37,866 bases of DNA, from NCBI GenBank assembly GCA_014376815.1, contig JACMQV010000299.1, forward strand, positions 1-37,866. The letters are read 5' to 3'. Position numbers and translations under genes: made by a program. Numbering within the stretch: position 1 is the stretch's first letter; every line of letters starts with the position of its first letter. The DNA is from Cryobacterium sp. (GTDB taxonomy: Bacteria; Actinomycetota; Actinomycetes; Actinomycetales; Microbacteriaceae). Positions 10,393 through 20,031 of the stretch are shown here, in pieces. The notes under the pieces were generated by a model. The model saw nothing but the letters and a program-made list of their open reading frames with translations. It had not been told where the DNA came from and did not search any database.

Positions 10393-11048
10393 GCGCCGCC
10401 AAGCGCGCTCCCCGCGTCGTCGCCGAGCTCGGACGCCCCGAGACGCCGGACGAGACCAGGAGCAGGCTGGCCGAGAACTCGCGCAAGTACCGGTCTCACA
10501 AGACCGTGAACAACCTGGTCCTCTCGCTCCTCGCCACGCTCGGCACCGTGCTCGTGCTCGTGCTGCTCGTACCGCGCAGCGAGGCTCCGATCGACCGTCC
10601 CGTCGACTTCGCCGCGGTCGCGGCCCAGGTGCAGACCGGACTCGACGAGACGCTGGTCGTGCCGGAACTGCCGCAGGGCTGGAAGGCCAACGCGGCCCAG
10701 TGGCGCCTGGGCGGCACCGACAAGATCCCGTCCTGGTACATCGGCCTGCTCACTCCGGGCAAGGAGTTCATCGGTCTCACCCAGGGCCTCGGCGCGAACC
10801 CGAGCTGGCTCGCCGAGAAACTCGACAACGCCCCGGTCGTGGACACCGTCACCATCAACGGGGTCATCTGGGACGTCTACCGCAACACCGCGCCGGAAGA
10901 GGATCACGGCAACTTCGATTCCGCCCTCGTGAGCACCACCGCGGGCAGCACCTACGTGCTCATCGGTACCGCCGGCCAGGACGAATTCGCGGCCCTCGCC
11001 GCGGTGCTCGCCGCGCAGATCAGCGCCAACACCGGGGGCACACCGTGA
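10389..11048 (+). CDS. DUF4245 domain membrane protein
   Basis: ATG overlaps the xseB stop; [29 protein letters not shown] then extracytoplasmic domain; usual xseB neighbour in actinobacteria. Confidence 0.8.
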   Translation: MSAAKRAPRVVAELGRPETPDETRSRLAENSRKYRSHKTVNNLVLSLLATLGTVLVLVLLVPRSEAPIDRPVDFAAVAAQVQTGLDETLVVPELPQGWKANAAQWRLGGTDKIPSWYIGLLTPGKEFIGLTQGLGANPSWLAEKLDNAPVVDTVTINGVIWDVYRNTAPEEDHGNFDSALVSTTAGSTYVLIGTAGQDEFAALAAVLAAQISANTGGTP

Positions 11049-11686
11049 CCGCCAAATCGACCCCGGCTATGGTCTGGAGCGACCTGCAGCGCGGCAACGA
11101 CCGCTTCGTGGCGGGCGAGCCGCGGCATCCGCGCCAGGACGTGGACCGCCGCGCCGAACTCGCGTTCGTGCAGACCCCCGACGCGGCCCTGTTCGGGTGC
11201 AGCGACTCCAGACTCGCCGCCGAGATCATCTTCGACAAGGGCCTGGGCGACCTGTTCGTCGTGCGCAATGCCGGCCAGGTCATCTCCGATTCGGTGCTCG
11301 GCTCGCTCGAATACGCCGTCGCCGTGCTCCAGGTGCCACTGATCCTCGTGCTCGGACACGACGGTTGCGGTGCCGTCCGCGCCGCGATCGATTCGCAGGC
11401 GACCGACTCGGTTGCCCTGCCCGTGCACATCGCGAAGATCATCGAGAAGATCGTTCCCGCCGTCCGCCGCGTCAGCGGGGCAACGGATGCGACGCCGATC
11501 GACCCCGAACACGTGGACGCCCTCGCCGTGGGCCGCGAGCACCTGCGCGACACCGTCGCCGAACTGCTGGAGCGCTCTGAGGTGATCAGCGCCGCCGTCG
11601 CAGAAGGTACATTGGCTATCGTCGGGGCGAACTACCGGCTGCTCGAAGGCCGTGCCGTGCCCGACATCGTCGTGGGCGTGGTCTAG
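11045..11686 (+). CDS. beta-carbonic anhydrase (GTG start)
   Basis: LFGCSDSRLAAEIIFDKGLGDLFVVRNAGQV...LILVLGHDGCGAV zinc-binding motifs. Confidence 0.92.
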   Translation: MTAKSTPAMVWSDLQRGNDRFVAGEPRHPRQDVDRRAELAFVQTPDAALFGCSDSRLAAEIIFDKGLGDLFVVRNAGQVISDSVLGSLEYAVAVLQVPLILVLGHDGCGAVRAAIDSQATDSVALPVHIAKIIEKIVPAVRRVSGATDATPIDPEHVDALAVGREHLRDTVAELLERSEVISAAVAEGTLAIVGANYRLLEGRAVPDIVVGVV

Positions 11687-11782
11687 CCGCGCTCCGGCGC
11701 CCCGTGTGGCGCTCGGCCGGCTTGCCCGCGTCGCGCCTGTTTTTACGTCCTGAGATTCCCCAACCGAAAGGTAATACACACC

Positions 11783-13198
11783 GTGGTGGACAAGACCGCT
11801 GAAGCCGACTACCGGATCGAACACGACACGATGGGCGAGGTCCGGGTCCCGGCCGCCGCCCTCTACGGGGCCCAGACGCAGCGCGCCGTGGAGAATTTTC
11901 CGATCTCCGGCTCCGTTCTGGAGTCGGCCCAGATCGCCGCCCTGGCCCGGATCAAGAAGTCCGCCGCGCTGGCCAACGCGAAACTCGGCGTCCTGGACGC
12001 CGACATCGCCAACGCGATCGCCGCGGCGGCCGACGAGGTCACCACCGGCCGCTACGACTCCGAGTTCCCGATTGACGTCTACCAGACCGGCAGCGGCACC
12101 TCCTCGAACATGAACATGAACGAGGTCCTCGCGACACTGGCGACACGCAGCCTGGGCCGCCCGGTGCACCCGAACGACCATGTGAACGCGTCCCAGTCCT
12201 CGAACGACGTCTTCCCGACCTCCGTGCACCTCGCGGTCACGAGCGCGCTCATCGACGAGCTCATCCCCGCCCTCGATCACCTGGCCGTGGCCCTCGAAGC
12301 CAAGGCCGAGCTGTGGGTCGGCGCCGTCAAGGCCGGCCGCACCCACCTGATGGACGCCACCCCGGTCACCCTCGGCCAGGAGTTCGGCGGCTACGCGCGC
12401 CAGATGCGCCTCGGCATCGAGCGCGTCCGCTCCGCCCTCCCCCGCGTCGCGGAGGTCCCCCTCGGCGGCACCGCCGTCGGCACCGGCATCAACACGCCGG
12501 CCGGGTTCCCGCAGCTCGTGATCGAGCTTCTGGTCGAAGAGACGGAGCTGCCGGTCACGGAGGCACGCGACCACTTCGAAGCGCAGGCCAACCGCGACGG
12601 CCTCGTCGACGCATCCGGCGCCCTTCGCACCATCGCGGTCAGCCTGACCAAGATCTGCAACGACCTGCGCTGGATGGGCTCGGGCCCCAACACGGGCTTC
12701 GGCGAGCTGAACATCCCCGACTTGCAGCCCGGCTCCTCGATCATGCCCGGCAAGGTCAACCCGGTCATCCCCGAGGCCGTGCTCATGGTCTGCTCGCGGG
12801 TCATCGGCAACGACGCCACCATCGCCTGGTCCGGCGCCTCAGGGTCGTTCGAGCTCAACGTCGCCATCCCGGTGATGGGCACCGCCCTGCTCGAGTCGAT
12901 CCGGCTGCTCTCGAACGCGACCCGCGCGCTGGCCGACAAGACCGTCGACGGCCTGACCGCGAACGTCGAGCGGGCCCGCGCCCTGGCCGAGTCCTCGCCC
13001 GCGATCGTCACCCCGCTCAACCGGGTGATCGGTTACGAGGCCGCCGCCAAGGTCGCCAAGCATGCGGTGGCCGAGGGGCTGACCGTGCGCGAGTCCGTGA
13101 TCGCCCTCGGTTTCGTCGAACGCGGCGAGGTCACCCTGGAACAGCTCGACACGGCGCTCGACGTGCTCAGCATGACCCGTCCGCCCCAAGCCGGGTAG
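11783..13198 (+). CDS. fumC: fumarate hydratase class II (GTG start)
   Basis: [25 protein letters not shown]...[13 protein letters not shown]...[17 protein letters not shown]. Confidence 0.96.
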   Translation: MVDKTAEADYRIEHDTMGEVRVPAAALYGAQTQRAVENFPISGSVLESAQIAALARIKKSAALANAKLGVLDADIANAIAAAADEVTTGRYDSEFPIDVYQTGSGTSSNMNMNEVLATLATRSLGRPVHPNDHVNASQSSNDVFPTSVHLAVTSALIDELIPALDHLAVALEAKAELWVGAVKAGRTHLMDATPVTLGQEFGGYARQMRLGIERVRSALPRVAEVPLGGTAVGTGINTPAGFPQLVIELLVEETELPVTEARDHFEAQANRDGLVDASGALRTIAVSLTKICNDLRWMGSGPNTGFGELNIPDLQPGSSIMPGKVNPVIPEAVLMVCSRVIGNDATIAWSGASGSFELNVAIPVMGTALLESIRLLSNATRALADKTVDGLTANVERARALAESSPAIVTPLNRVIGYEAAAKVAKHAVAEGLTVRESVIALGFVERGEVTLEQLDTALDVLSMTRPPQAG

Positions 13199-13214
13199 CC
13201 GTCGCCCCGGGGTG

Positions 13215-13269
13215 TCCGTTCAGGTCGAGAGTGCCCGTTCTGCGGGTCACTCTCGACCGGAACGGGCAC
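13215..13269. repeat. family A palindromic repeat, copy 1
   Basis: GGTCGAGAGTGCCCG (13223-13237) pairs with CGGGTCACTCTCGACC (13243-13258, one bulge); 51/55 identical to the reverse complement of 27963-28017. Confidence 0.9.
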
Positions 13270-13289
13270 TCTCGCGCCGACTGGCGGGG

Positions 13290-14621
13290 CTACGCGATCT
13301 CGTTGCCCTCCAGCATCTCGGTGACCAGGGCCGCGATTGCGCTGCGCTCGGAGCGGGTGAGGGTCATGTGCGCGAAGAGCGGATGCCCCTTGAGCGTCTC
13401 GATCACCGAGGCCACCCCGTCGAACCGGCCGACCCGCAGATTGTCCCGCTGCGCCACATCGTGGGTCAGCACCACGCGGGAGTTGGTGCCGATCCGGCTC
13501 AGCACGGTCAGCAACACATTGCGTTCGAGCGACTGCGCCTCGTCGACGATGACGAAGGCGTCGTGCAGCGACCGGCCACGGATGTGGGTGAGCGGCAACA
13601 CCTCGAGGATGCCGCGATCGATCACTTCCTCCAGCACGTTTTCCGACACGATCGCGCCGAGCGTGTCGAAGACCGCCTGCGCCCACGGGCTCATCTTCTC
13701 GTTCGCGTCGCCCGGGAGGTAGCCCAGCTCCTGGCCGCCCACCGCGTACAGTGGCCGGAAGACCATGATCTTGCGGTGCTGCTGCCGTTCCAGCACCGCT
13801 TCGAGCCCGGCGCAGAGGGCGAGCGCCGACTTCCCCGTCCCGGCTCGACCTCCCAGCGACAGGATCCCGATCTCGGGGTCGAGGAGCAGGTCGATGGCGA
13901 GCCGCTGCTCCGCCGACCGGCCCTTGAGCCCGAAGACGTCACGGTCGCCGCGGACGAGCTTCATCTGGCCGGTGCCGGTGACCCGCCCGAGCGCCGAGCC
14001 CCGGTCGGAGTGGATGACGAGGCCGGTGTTGATGGGCATCCCCTGCACGAGGCGGGTGTGCACGACCTCGTTCTCGTAGAGTTCGTCGATCTGGTTGGAG
14101 CCGAGCGTGATCTCGTCCATCCCGGTCCAGCCGGAGTCCACGGCCAGCTCGTGGCGGTACTCGTCCGCGGTCAGGCCGATCGAGGCCGCCTTCACCCGCA
14201 GGGGAAGGTCCTTGGAGACGACGGTCACGTTCAGCCCCTCATTGGCGAGGTTCAGGGCCACGGCGAGGATGCGGGAGTCGTTGTCGCCCAGTTGCAGCCC
14301 TGAGGGGAGCACCGACATGTTGGCATGGTTCAGTTCCACCCGGAGGCTGCCGCCCTCACCCACCGGGATCGGGAAGTCGAGCCGCTCGTGCTTGATCCGG
14401 AGCTCGTCGAGCAGCCGCAGCGCCTGGCGGGCGAAGTACCCGATCTCAGGGTCGTTGCGCTTGGCCTCGAGTTCCGCGATGACCACCACGGGGAGCACCA
14501 CGGCGTGCTCGGCGAAGCGGAAGATCGCCTTGGGATCCGAAAGCAGAACCGAGGTGTCCAGAACATACGTGCACTGTGCCTGGTCGGCCTCGGCCTCGGC
14601 CTCGGCCTGGTTCGAACCCAT
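13290..14621 (-). CDS. phoH: PIN domain / PhoH-like ATPase
   Basis: [15 protein letters not shown] (PIN) plus [23 protein letters not shown]...[22 protein letters not shown]; start may be GTG at 14645. Confidence 0.9.
   Translation of the reverse strand: MGSNQAEAEAEADQAQCTYVLDTSVLLSDPKAIFRFAEHAVVLPVVVIAELEAKRNDPEIGYFARQALRLLDELRIKHERLDFPIPVGEGGSLRVELNHANMSVLPSGLQLGDNDSRILAVALNLANEGLNVTVVSKDLPLRVKAASIGLTADEYRHELAVDSGWTGMDEITLGSNQIDELYENEVVHTRLVQGMPINTGLVIHSDRGSALGRVTGTGQMKLVRGDRDVFGLKGRSAEQRLAIDLLLDPEIGILSLGGRAGTGKSALALCAGLEAVLERQQHRKIMVFRPLYAVGGQELGYLPGDANEKMSPWAQAVFDTLGAIVSENVLEEVIDRGILEVLPLTHIRGRSLHDAFVIVDEAQSLERNVLLTVLSRIGTNSRVVLTHDVAQRDNLRVGRFDGVASVIETLKGHPLFAHMTLTRSERSAIAALVTEMLEGNEIA
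14585..14608. repeat. hexanucleotide microsatellite (CGGCCT)x4 in phoH N-terminus
   Basis: Encodes the Glu-Ala repeat in [16 protein letters not shown]. Confidence 0.85.
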
Positions 14622-14830
14622 ATTGTCAACCTGATTAGCGGTCACAACCACTCCCACCCCGCGCCCCGGAAGGCGCAGATTGCGTTGGCGAGCGGCCACA
14701 GGGTTCTCGAGCCGTACTTATGTGGCCGTCTCGATCAGGCACTATGCCTGATGAGCCTGACGTTAGTGAGTGCGGCCCGGCAAGGGAAGAGCGACACGCC
14801 TATTGAGACCGTACGTTAATCGAGCCGTCG

Positions 14831-15952
14831 TCAGTACGTCACTGCGGTCGCGTACGAGGTCAGCGCACCCCGCAGCATGTCGACCGTGTCGACGCTCAGG
14901 GCCGCGTGGACACTGAGCCGAACGGTGCCGTTGCGCGTCGTCGCGGTGACACCGTGGTTGTGCAGGGCGGCACTGAGCAGCGTGAACTGGGTCGCGGATG
15001 GTTCGAGAACCACGATCCCCGCGCGTTCGCGTTCGTCCCGGGACGACACCACGGGCACGGCGAATTCGTCGGCGAGGTCGATCAGGCAGGAGACGTTGAC
15101 GGCGATCGCCGCTTCGATCGCACGGATGCCGACCTCAGCCACCTCCTCGAGGGCGGTCGCGAACCGCGCCTGCGCGATCGGGTCGGGGTTGCTGACCCGG
15201 AAGGCGTTCGCGCCGCGACTCGGGGGCAGGATCTCGTCCCACGGCTCGGCCGTGTCCGTGCCGGCGAAACCGGAGAACACGGGGATCAGCCGTTCGATCG
15301 CGCGGTCGCTGAGAGCCAGGAACCCGGTGCCCCAGCCGGCTCTGGCCCATTTCTGGCCGCCCGAGGCGACGACATCCGCGACCTCGTACGGGACATCCGT
15401 GACCCCGAAACCCTGGATGGCGTCGACGATGAGCAGGCGGTCGCCGATGACCTGACGGATGCCGTCCAGGTCGACGCGGTACCCGGTGCGGGAGTCGACC
15501 AGGCAGACCGCCACCGCGGCCGTGGCCGGGGTGAGCTGCTCCCTGATCTCCCCGGGGGTCACCCGGCCATGGTCGGTCTGCAGCCAGATCGGGGTCACCA
15601 CCCGCAGCGCCTCGGCCGCCCGCGCGGCGGCGAAGGGAACGGCGGGGAAATCCCCGGGCGAGAGCAGCACTCCCCCGGTCAGGCCGAACATGGCCTGCAT
15701 GATCCCGGTGGTGGTGTTGGGCTCGGAGACGACCTGGTCCGCGCGGAAGCCGGTGGCCTGAGCCACGGCCGTCCGGAGCCGCTCGTCCTGGCCCGGGAAG
15801 TGGCCCAGGCTGCCGTACCGGGCGCGGGAGAGCACATCGCTCTGGCCGAGCGTTTCGGAGACCACACCGGCCGACAACGGGCCCACCCGGGCATAGTCCA
15901 GGTAGCCGGGCTCCTCGAGGAACCCCGCGGTAAATCGTTCCATGGCGGTCAT
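14831..15952 (-). CDS. class V aminotransferase (PLP fold type I)
   Basis: DQVVSEPNTTTGIMQAMFGLTGG...LLIVDAIQGFGV...VVASGGQKWARAGWGTGFLALS. Confidence 0.82.
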   Translation of the reverse strand: MTAMERFTAGFLEEPGYLDYARVGPLSAGVVSETLGQSDVLSRARYGSLGHFPGQDERLRTAVAQATGFRADQVVSEPNTTTGIMQAMFGLTGGVLLSPGDFPAVPFAAARAAEALRVVTPIWLQTDHGRVTPGEIREQLTPATAAVAVCLVDSRTGYRVDLDGIRQVIGDRLLIVDAIQGFGVTDVPYEVADVVASGGQKWARAGWGTGFLALSDRAIERLIPVFSGFAGTDTAEPWDEILPPSRGANAFRVSNPDPIAQARFATALEEVAEVGIRAIEAAIAVNVSCLIDLADEFAVPVVSSRDERERAGIVVLEPSATQFTLLSAALHNHGVTATTRNGTVRLSVHAALSVDTVDMLRGALTSYATAVTY

Positions 15953-15960
15953 GCGCTCTC

Positions 15961-16746
15961 CTACCCGCCGAACCGGCGCTGACGTTTGGCGAAGTCACGC
16001 AGGGCGCGCAGGAAGTCGACCTGCCGGAGGTCCGGACCGAGCGCCTCCACGAAGTAGAACTCGCTGTGGGCGCTCTGCCACAGCATGAAGTCGCTGATGC
16101 GCTGCTCGCCCGAGGTGCGGATCACCAGATCAGGGTCGGGCTGCCCGCCCGTGTACAGGTGCTGGCCGATCAGCTCGGGGGTCAGCGTTTCGGCGAGGTC
16201 CTCGAGCGACCCGCCGCTCTCGTGGTGGGCGCCCACGATGCTCCGCATCGCGTCGGTGATTTCGGTGCGCCCGCCGTAGCCGACGGCCAGGTTGACGTGC
16301 AGGCCCTTCTTGCGTGCCGTGCGCGCCTCCGCGGCGTCCAGGGCGGCGATCAGCGGTTCGGGCAGACCCGCCTGGGATCCCACCTGCTGCACCCGCCAAT
16401 CCCGGTAGCGGGACAGTTCCTCCGCGAGCTTGGCGATGATCTTCGTCAGCTCGGCGAGTTCCTCGCTCGGCCGGTTGGTGAGGTTGTCCGAGGACAGCAG
16501 GTACAACGTGACCACGGAGATTCCAAGGTCGTCGCACCATTTGAGGAACTCCCGCATCTTGGCGGCACCGGCCCGGTGCCCGTGGGCGGCGGAATCGAAC
16601 CCGAGTTGTTTGGCCCACCGGCGGTTGCCGTCGATGATCATGGCGACGTGATCGGGGAGCACATCCGGGGTCAGCCCGCGTCGGAGTCGGCGCTGGTACA
16701 CCCCGTAGAGGATGCCGCGCGCTATTGGAATGTCCCGATTCTGCAC
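15961..16746 (-). CDS. uppS: isoprenyl (polyprenyl diphosphate) cis-transferase
   Basis: HVAMIIDGNRRWAKQLGF...HRAGAAKMREFLKWC...LYLLSSDNLTNRPSEEL...PDLVIRTSGEQRISDFMLWQSAHSEFYF. Confidence 0.94.
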   Translation of the reverse strand: MQNRDIPIARGILYGVYQRRLRRGLTPDVLPDHVAMIIDGNRRWAKQLGFDSAAHGHRAGAAKMREFLKWCDDLGISVVTLYLLSSDNLTNRPSEELAELTKIIAKLAEELSRYRDWRVQQVGSQAGLPEPLIAALDAAEARTARKKGLHVNLAVGYGGRTEITDAMRSIVGAHHESGGSLEDLAETLTPELIGQHLYTGGQPDPDLVIRTSGEQRISDFMLWQSAHSEFYFVEALGPDLRQVDFLRALRDFAKRQRRFGG

Positions 16747-16816
16747 ACATCGACGCTAGCCCACTCGGAGCCGTTGCGTACCGCACGGGGCATGAAGCCT
16801 GCCGTATTCTTGCCTC

Positions 16817-17518
16817 ATGGCCACCACGGACGAGATCCCCAACCTGCCGTTTTTCGAGGATGACGCCCCTCTGCCGGAGGACGTCAAGCCCACCTGGCGC
16901 GGCTGGATCCACGCCGGCACGTTCCCGGTGACGATCGTGGCGGGCGCCATCCTGCTTCTGGCCGCCGACGGTGCCGCGGCCCGCTGGAGCTCACTCGTGT
17001 TCGTGCTCAGCTCCATGCTGCTGTTCGGCAATTCCGCCCTGTACCACCGTTTCAACTGGCGACCCCGCACGAAGGTGATCCTCAAGCGAATCGACCACGC
17101 CAACATCTTCCTGCTGATCGCGGGCTCCTACACGCCGATCGCGGTGCTCGCGCTGCCCCCGGAGAAGTCGACCCTGCTGCTCTCGCTGGTCTGGGGCGGG
17201 GCGATCCTGGGGATCGCCTTCCGGGTCTTCTGGATCCAAGCACCGCGCTGGCTGTACGTTCCGCTGTACCTGGCGTTGGGCTGGGGGGCGCTCATGTTCA
17301 TCGTGGACTTCTTCCAGGCGAACGCCGTCATGATGACCCTGATCATGATCGGCGGGCTCTGCTACTCCGTGGGCGCCGTCGTCTACGGCCTCAAGAAGCC
17401 CAACCCGGTCCCCGGCGTGTTCGGGTTCCATGAAATCTTCCACACCCTGACCGTCGTGGCGTTCCTCTGCCACTGGGTGGCCATCCTGATCATCGCCACC
17501 CACCCGCTGTATCCCTGA
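16817..17518 (+). CDS. trhA: hemolysin III / TrhA (PAQR) family membrane protein
   Basis: LFGNSALYHRFNWRPRTKVILKRIDHANIFLLIAGSYTPI...HEIFHTLTVVAFLCHWVAI. Confidence 0.92.
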   Translation: MATTDEIPNLPFFEDDAPLPEDVKPTWRGWIHAGTFPVTIVAGAILLLAADGAAARWSSLVFVLSSMLLFGNSALYHRFNWRPRTKVILKRIDHANIFLLIAGSYTPIAVLALPPEKSTLLLSLVWGGAILGIAFRVFWIQAPRWLYVPLYLALGWGALMFIVDFFQANAVMMTLIMIGGLCYSVGAVVYGLKKPNPVPGVFGFHEIFHTLTVVAFLCHWVAILIIATHPLYP

Positions 17519-17554
17519 GCGCAGCGATCCAGTCTCCCGGAGCGGAGCGAGGAT

Positions 17555-17827
17555 CTAGGCCTTCGGGCGGCTCGGATCCTCCGCGCCGGCGTCGGCCGCC
17601 GCCTTCGCGGCCATCTCCGCAGCCAGACGTTCCTGGATCTCGGCCCGGTAAGTGTTGCGACGGACACGGCGGGCCATGTCGATCGCGAGCAGCACGGTGC
17701 CGGCGGCGACCACCGCGATCGCCACGAAGCCGGCCGGTCCCGGCGTCACCGTGGCGGGGTCGAACTCCGGCGGCGGGGTCGCGGCGAGCACGAACGAGAC
17801 CACGGGCCCGAGGAACACGGCGCTCAT
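17555..17827 (-). CDS. small membrane protein, hypothetical
   Basis: 90 aa with two TM segments; 4-nt overlap with the mca stop. Confidence 0.65.
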   Translation of the reverse strand: MSAVFLGPVVSFVLAATPPPEFDPATVTPGPAGFVAIAVVAAGTVLLAIDMARRVRRNTYRAEIQERLAAEMAAKAAADAGAEDPSRPKA

Positions 17828-18687
17828 GAGTCTTCCCGCACGCCGGCGAAGAGATCGGTTTCAGGTATCACGGTGTCCACTTTCGATTCGACAAGCTGGA
17901 AGTCCTCGTAGGGCCAGGCCTCGCGAATGAGGTCGTTCGGCCAGAAGAAGAAGCTGCTGGTGGGCGAAACCTGGCTGGCGTGGGCCCGGAGGGCCGCATC
18001 CCGCACCTCGAGGAAGTCCCCGACGTTGACATGGGTCGTCGCCAGTTTCGGATAGTCCTTCATCCATTCCCGAGCCGCGCCCAGCGGTTCGAGCACGGGC
18101 GAGTCGGGTTCCTTGACGCTCAGCTCGAGGAACATCGCGTCGATCCGCTCAAGGTTGAAGATGCGGTCGAAGTAGAGCTTGTCGATCTGCCAGGGCTCCC
18201 CGGCGTCCGGGTACCGGGCCGGATCCGCCGCGGCCCCGTAGGCCTCCATCGACACGTCGTGGCAGCGGATGTGGTCCGGGTGCGGGTAGCCGCCGTTCTC
18301 GTCGTACGTGATCAGCACCTGCGGCCGGAATTCCCGGATCAACCGCACGACCGGCTCGGCCGAGATCTCGACCGGGATCGAGGCGAACGAATTCGACGGC
18401 ACCGAGCCGTCGTCGTTCATCCCGGAGTCCTCATAGCCGAGCCAACGATGCTGCACCCCGAGGGCACGCCGTGCCGCCTGCATCTCCAGCCGGCGCAGGC
18501 CGGCGAGGTCGCGCTCGGCCATGGGGTGCCCGGCGAGGGCTTCGTTCAGAATGCTCCCCCGCTCGCCGCCGGTGCAACTGAGCACCATCACGTCGACGCC
18601 CCGGCTCCGGTAGTAGGCGTAGGTCGCCGCGCCCTTGCTCGACTCGTCGTCGGGATGGGCGTGCACCGCCAAGAGTCGCAGCGTCAT
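17824..18687 (-). CDS. mca: mycothiol conjugate amidase Mca
   Basis: LLAVHAHPDDESSKGAATYAYYRSRGVDVMVLSCTGGERGSILN...YDENGGYPHPDHIRCH. Confidence 0.93.
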   Translation of the reverse strand: MTLRLLAVHAHPDDESSKGAATYAYYRSRGVDVMVLSCTGGERGSILNEALAGHPMAERDLAGLRRLEMQAARRALGVQHRWLGYEDSGMNDDGSVPSNSFASIPVEISAEPVVRLIREFRPQVLITYDENGGYPHPDHIRCHDVSMEAYGAAADPARYPDAGEPWQIDKLYFDRIFNLERIDAMFLELSVKEPDSPVLEPLGAAREWMKDYPKLATTHVNVGDFLEVRDAALRAHASQVSPTSSFFFWPNDLIREAWPYEDFQLVESKVDTVIPETDLFAGVREDS

Positions 18688-18757
18688 GAAACTCCTCAGA
18701 AATGCCGGATAACCTTGTACCCAAGACTAATCGTTGATCCGTGAGTGTGGAGTCTGA

Positions 18758-19159
18758 GTGGCCGTGAGCAACAACCTTGACACCCGGTACGGGCGCGCCG
18801 CGAACCGGGGCACCCGGGACCGCCGCGTGCTGTGGGCCGTGGCCGGCACCCTCGCGGTCGTCCTCGTGGCGTGGGTGGTGTGGGTGGGGCTCGGCGCGTC
18901 CAAACCGCTGATCGACACCCGCGACATCCGTCACACCATCGCCGACGAGAACACCGTCAGCATCACCTTCGAGGCGTCCATCCCGGTCGGCCGGGCCGCC
19001 GCCTGCGCCGTGCAGGCCCTCAACGAGAGCTTCACGGTCGTCGGCTGGAAGGTGATCGACGTGCCGCCGAGCACCGTGTACTCCCGCTCGTTCACAGCGG
19101 ATGTGCGCACCACCGAACAGAGCAACACCGGATTGATTTACCGGTGCTGGCTGACCTAG
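18758..19159 (+). CDS. DUF4307 domain protein (GTG start)
   Basis: LDTRYGRAANRGTRDRRVLWAVAGTLAVVLVAWVVWVGL; divergent from mca and upstream of greA. Confidence 0.75.
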   Translation: MAVSNNLDTRYGRAANRGTRDRRVLWAVAGTLAVVLVAWVVWVGLGASKPLIDTRDIRHTIADENTVSITFEASIPVGRAAACAVQALNESFTVVGWKVIDVPPSTVYSRSFTADVRTTEQSNTGLIYRCWLT

Positions 19160-19170
19160 ACTGAGGGTTT

Positions 19171-19195
19171 CGCCCTGACGGTAATCGTCGGGGCG
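19171..19195. terminator. hairpin between DUF4307 gene and greA
   Basis: CGCCCTGACG-GTAAT-CGTCGGGGCG, 10-bp stem with one G.U pair. Confidence 0.5.
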
Positions 19196-19278
19196 TCCGT
19201 CATAAAAACTGCAGTCTGATCTGCGACTTGCCGGATCATCTGCACGGGCACCACACGAGCATGAGGAGGAGACCACCC

Positions 19279-19770
19279 ATGACTACCGAAACCTCGGTCA
19301 CCTGGCTGACGCAGGAGGCCTATGACCGCCTCGCTGCCGAGCTGGAAACGATGAGCACCGTCGGTCGCGTGGAGATCGCGAAGAAGATCGAGTCCGCGCG
19401 CGAAGAGGGCGACCTCAAGGAGAACTCCGGCTACCACGCCGCTAAGGACGAACAGGGCAAGATGGAGGCGCGCATCCGCACGCTGATCCTGCTGCTGCGC
19501 AACGCCGAGGTCGGCCACGCACCCGAGAGCAAGGGCGTCGTCGAGCCGGGCACGGTCATCACCGCCACGATCGCCGGCGAGGAGACCCGCTTCCTGATCG
19601 GCAGCCGTGAGATCGCCGGCGACAGCGACCTCGACGTCTTCAGCGAGCAGAGCCCGCTCGGCGCGGCCATCCTCGGCCTCAAGGTCGGCGCGAAGACGTC
19701 CTACGTCACCCCGACCGGCAAGGACATCGCCGTCGAGATCTTCCTCGTGGAGACCTGGGGCGGCAACTAG
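19279..19770 (+). CDS. greA: transcription elongation factor GreA
   Basis: WLTQEAYDRLAAELE...IAKKIESAREEGDLKENSGYHAAKDEQGKMEARI; SD AGGAGGAGA. Confidence 0.95.
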   Translation: MTTETSVTWLTQEAYDRLAAELETMSTVGRVEIAKKIESAREEGDLKENSGYHAAKDEQGKMEARIRTLILLLRNAEVGHAPESKGVVEPGTVITATIAGEETRFLIGSREIAGDSDLDVFSEQSPLGAAILGLKVGAKTSYVTPTGKDIAVEIFLVETWGGN

Positions 19771-19790
19771 CCGAACCGCTCCCCCGCACC

Positions 19791-19822
19791 CGATGGGCCC
19801 CGCCGGCAGGCGAGGCCCATCG
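19791..19822 (+). terminator. greA terminator
   Basis: CGATGGGCC-c-CGCC-ggca-GGCG-a-GGCCCATCG followed by CGCGTTTA. Confidence 0.7.
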
Positions 19823-19848
19823 CGCGTTTAACCCGCTGTGAGCCGCCC

Positions 19849-19881
19849 GGCACCCGCCCGGCACCCGCCAGGCACCCGCCA
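19849..19881. repeat. 11-bp tandem repeat, 3 copies (GGCACCCGCC[C/A])
   Basis: Copies at 19849, 19860, 19871, directly abutting family B copy 1. Confidence 0.85.
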
Positions 19882-19883
19882 CC

Positions 19884-19970
19884 GAACCAATTCGACGGAG
19901 ATTTTGCGAAAAATGGGCGGATGCGGCGGGCTGGAGGCCGATTCCGGCAAAATCTCCGTCGAATTGGTAC
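19884..19970. repeat. family B palindromic repeat, copy 1
   Basis: ACCAATTCGACGGAGATTTTGC (19886-19907) and GCAAAATCTCCGTCGAATTGGT (19947-19968): perfect 22-bp arms, 39-nt loop. Confidence 0.95.
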
Positions 19971-20031
19971 TCCGTCGCGGCGAGGCGAGGGGGCGGCGGG
20001 GCGAGGGAGCGGTCGCCGCGGGGCCGGGCGG

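Noticed and set aside
10952-12574. 540-aa minus-strand ORF opposite carbonic anhydrase and fumC
   Set aside because: Antisense artefact with no recognisable domain; the plus-strand genes are clear.
17519-17554. Repeat element at the trhA/hypothetical convergent junction
   Set aside because: Only a vague GAGCG[C/G]AGCGA similarity; no convincing palindrome or match to the other families.
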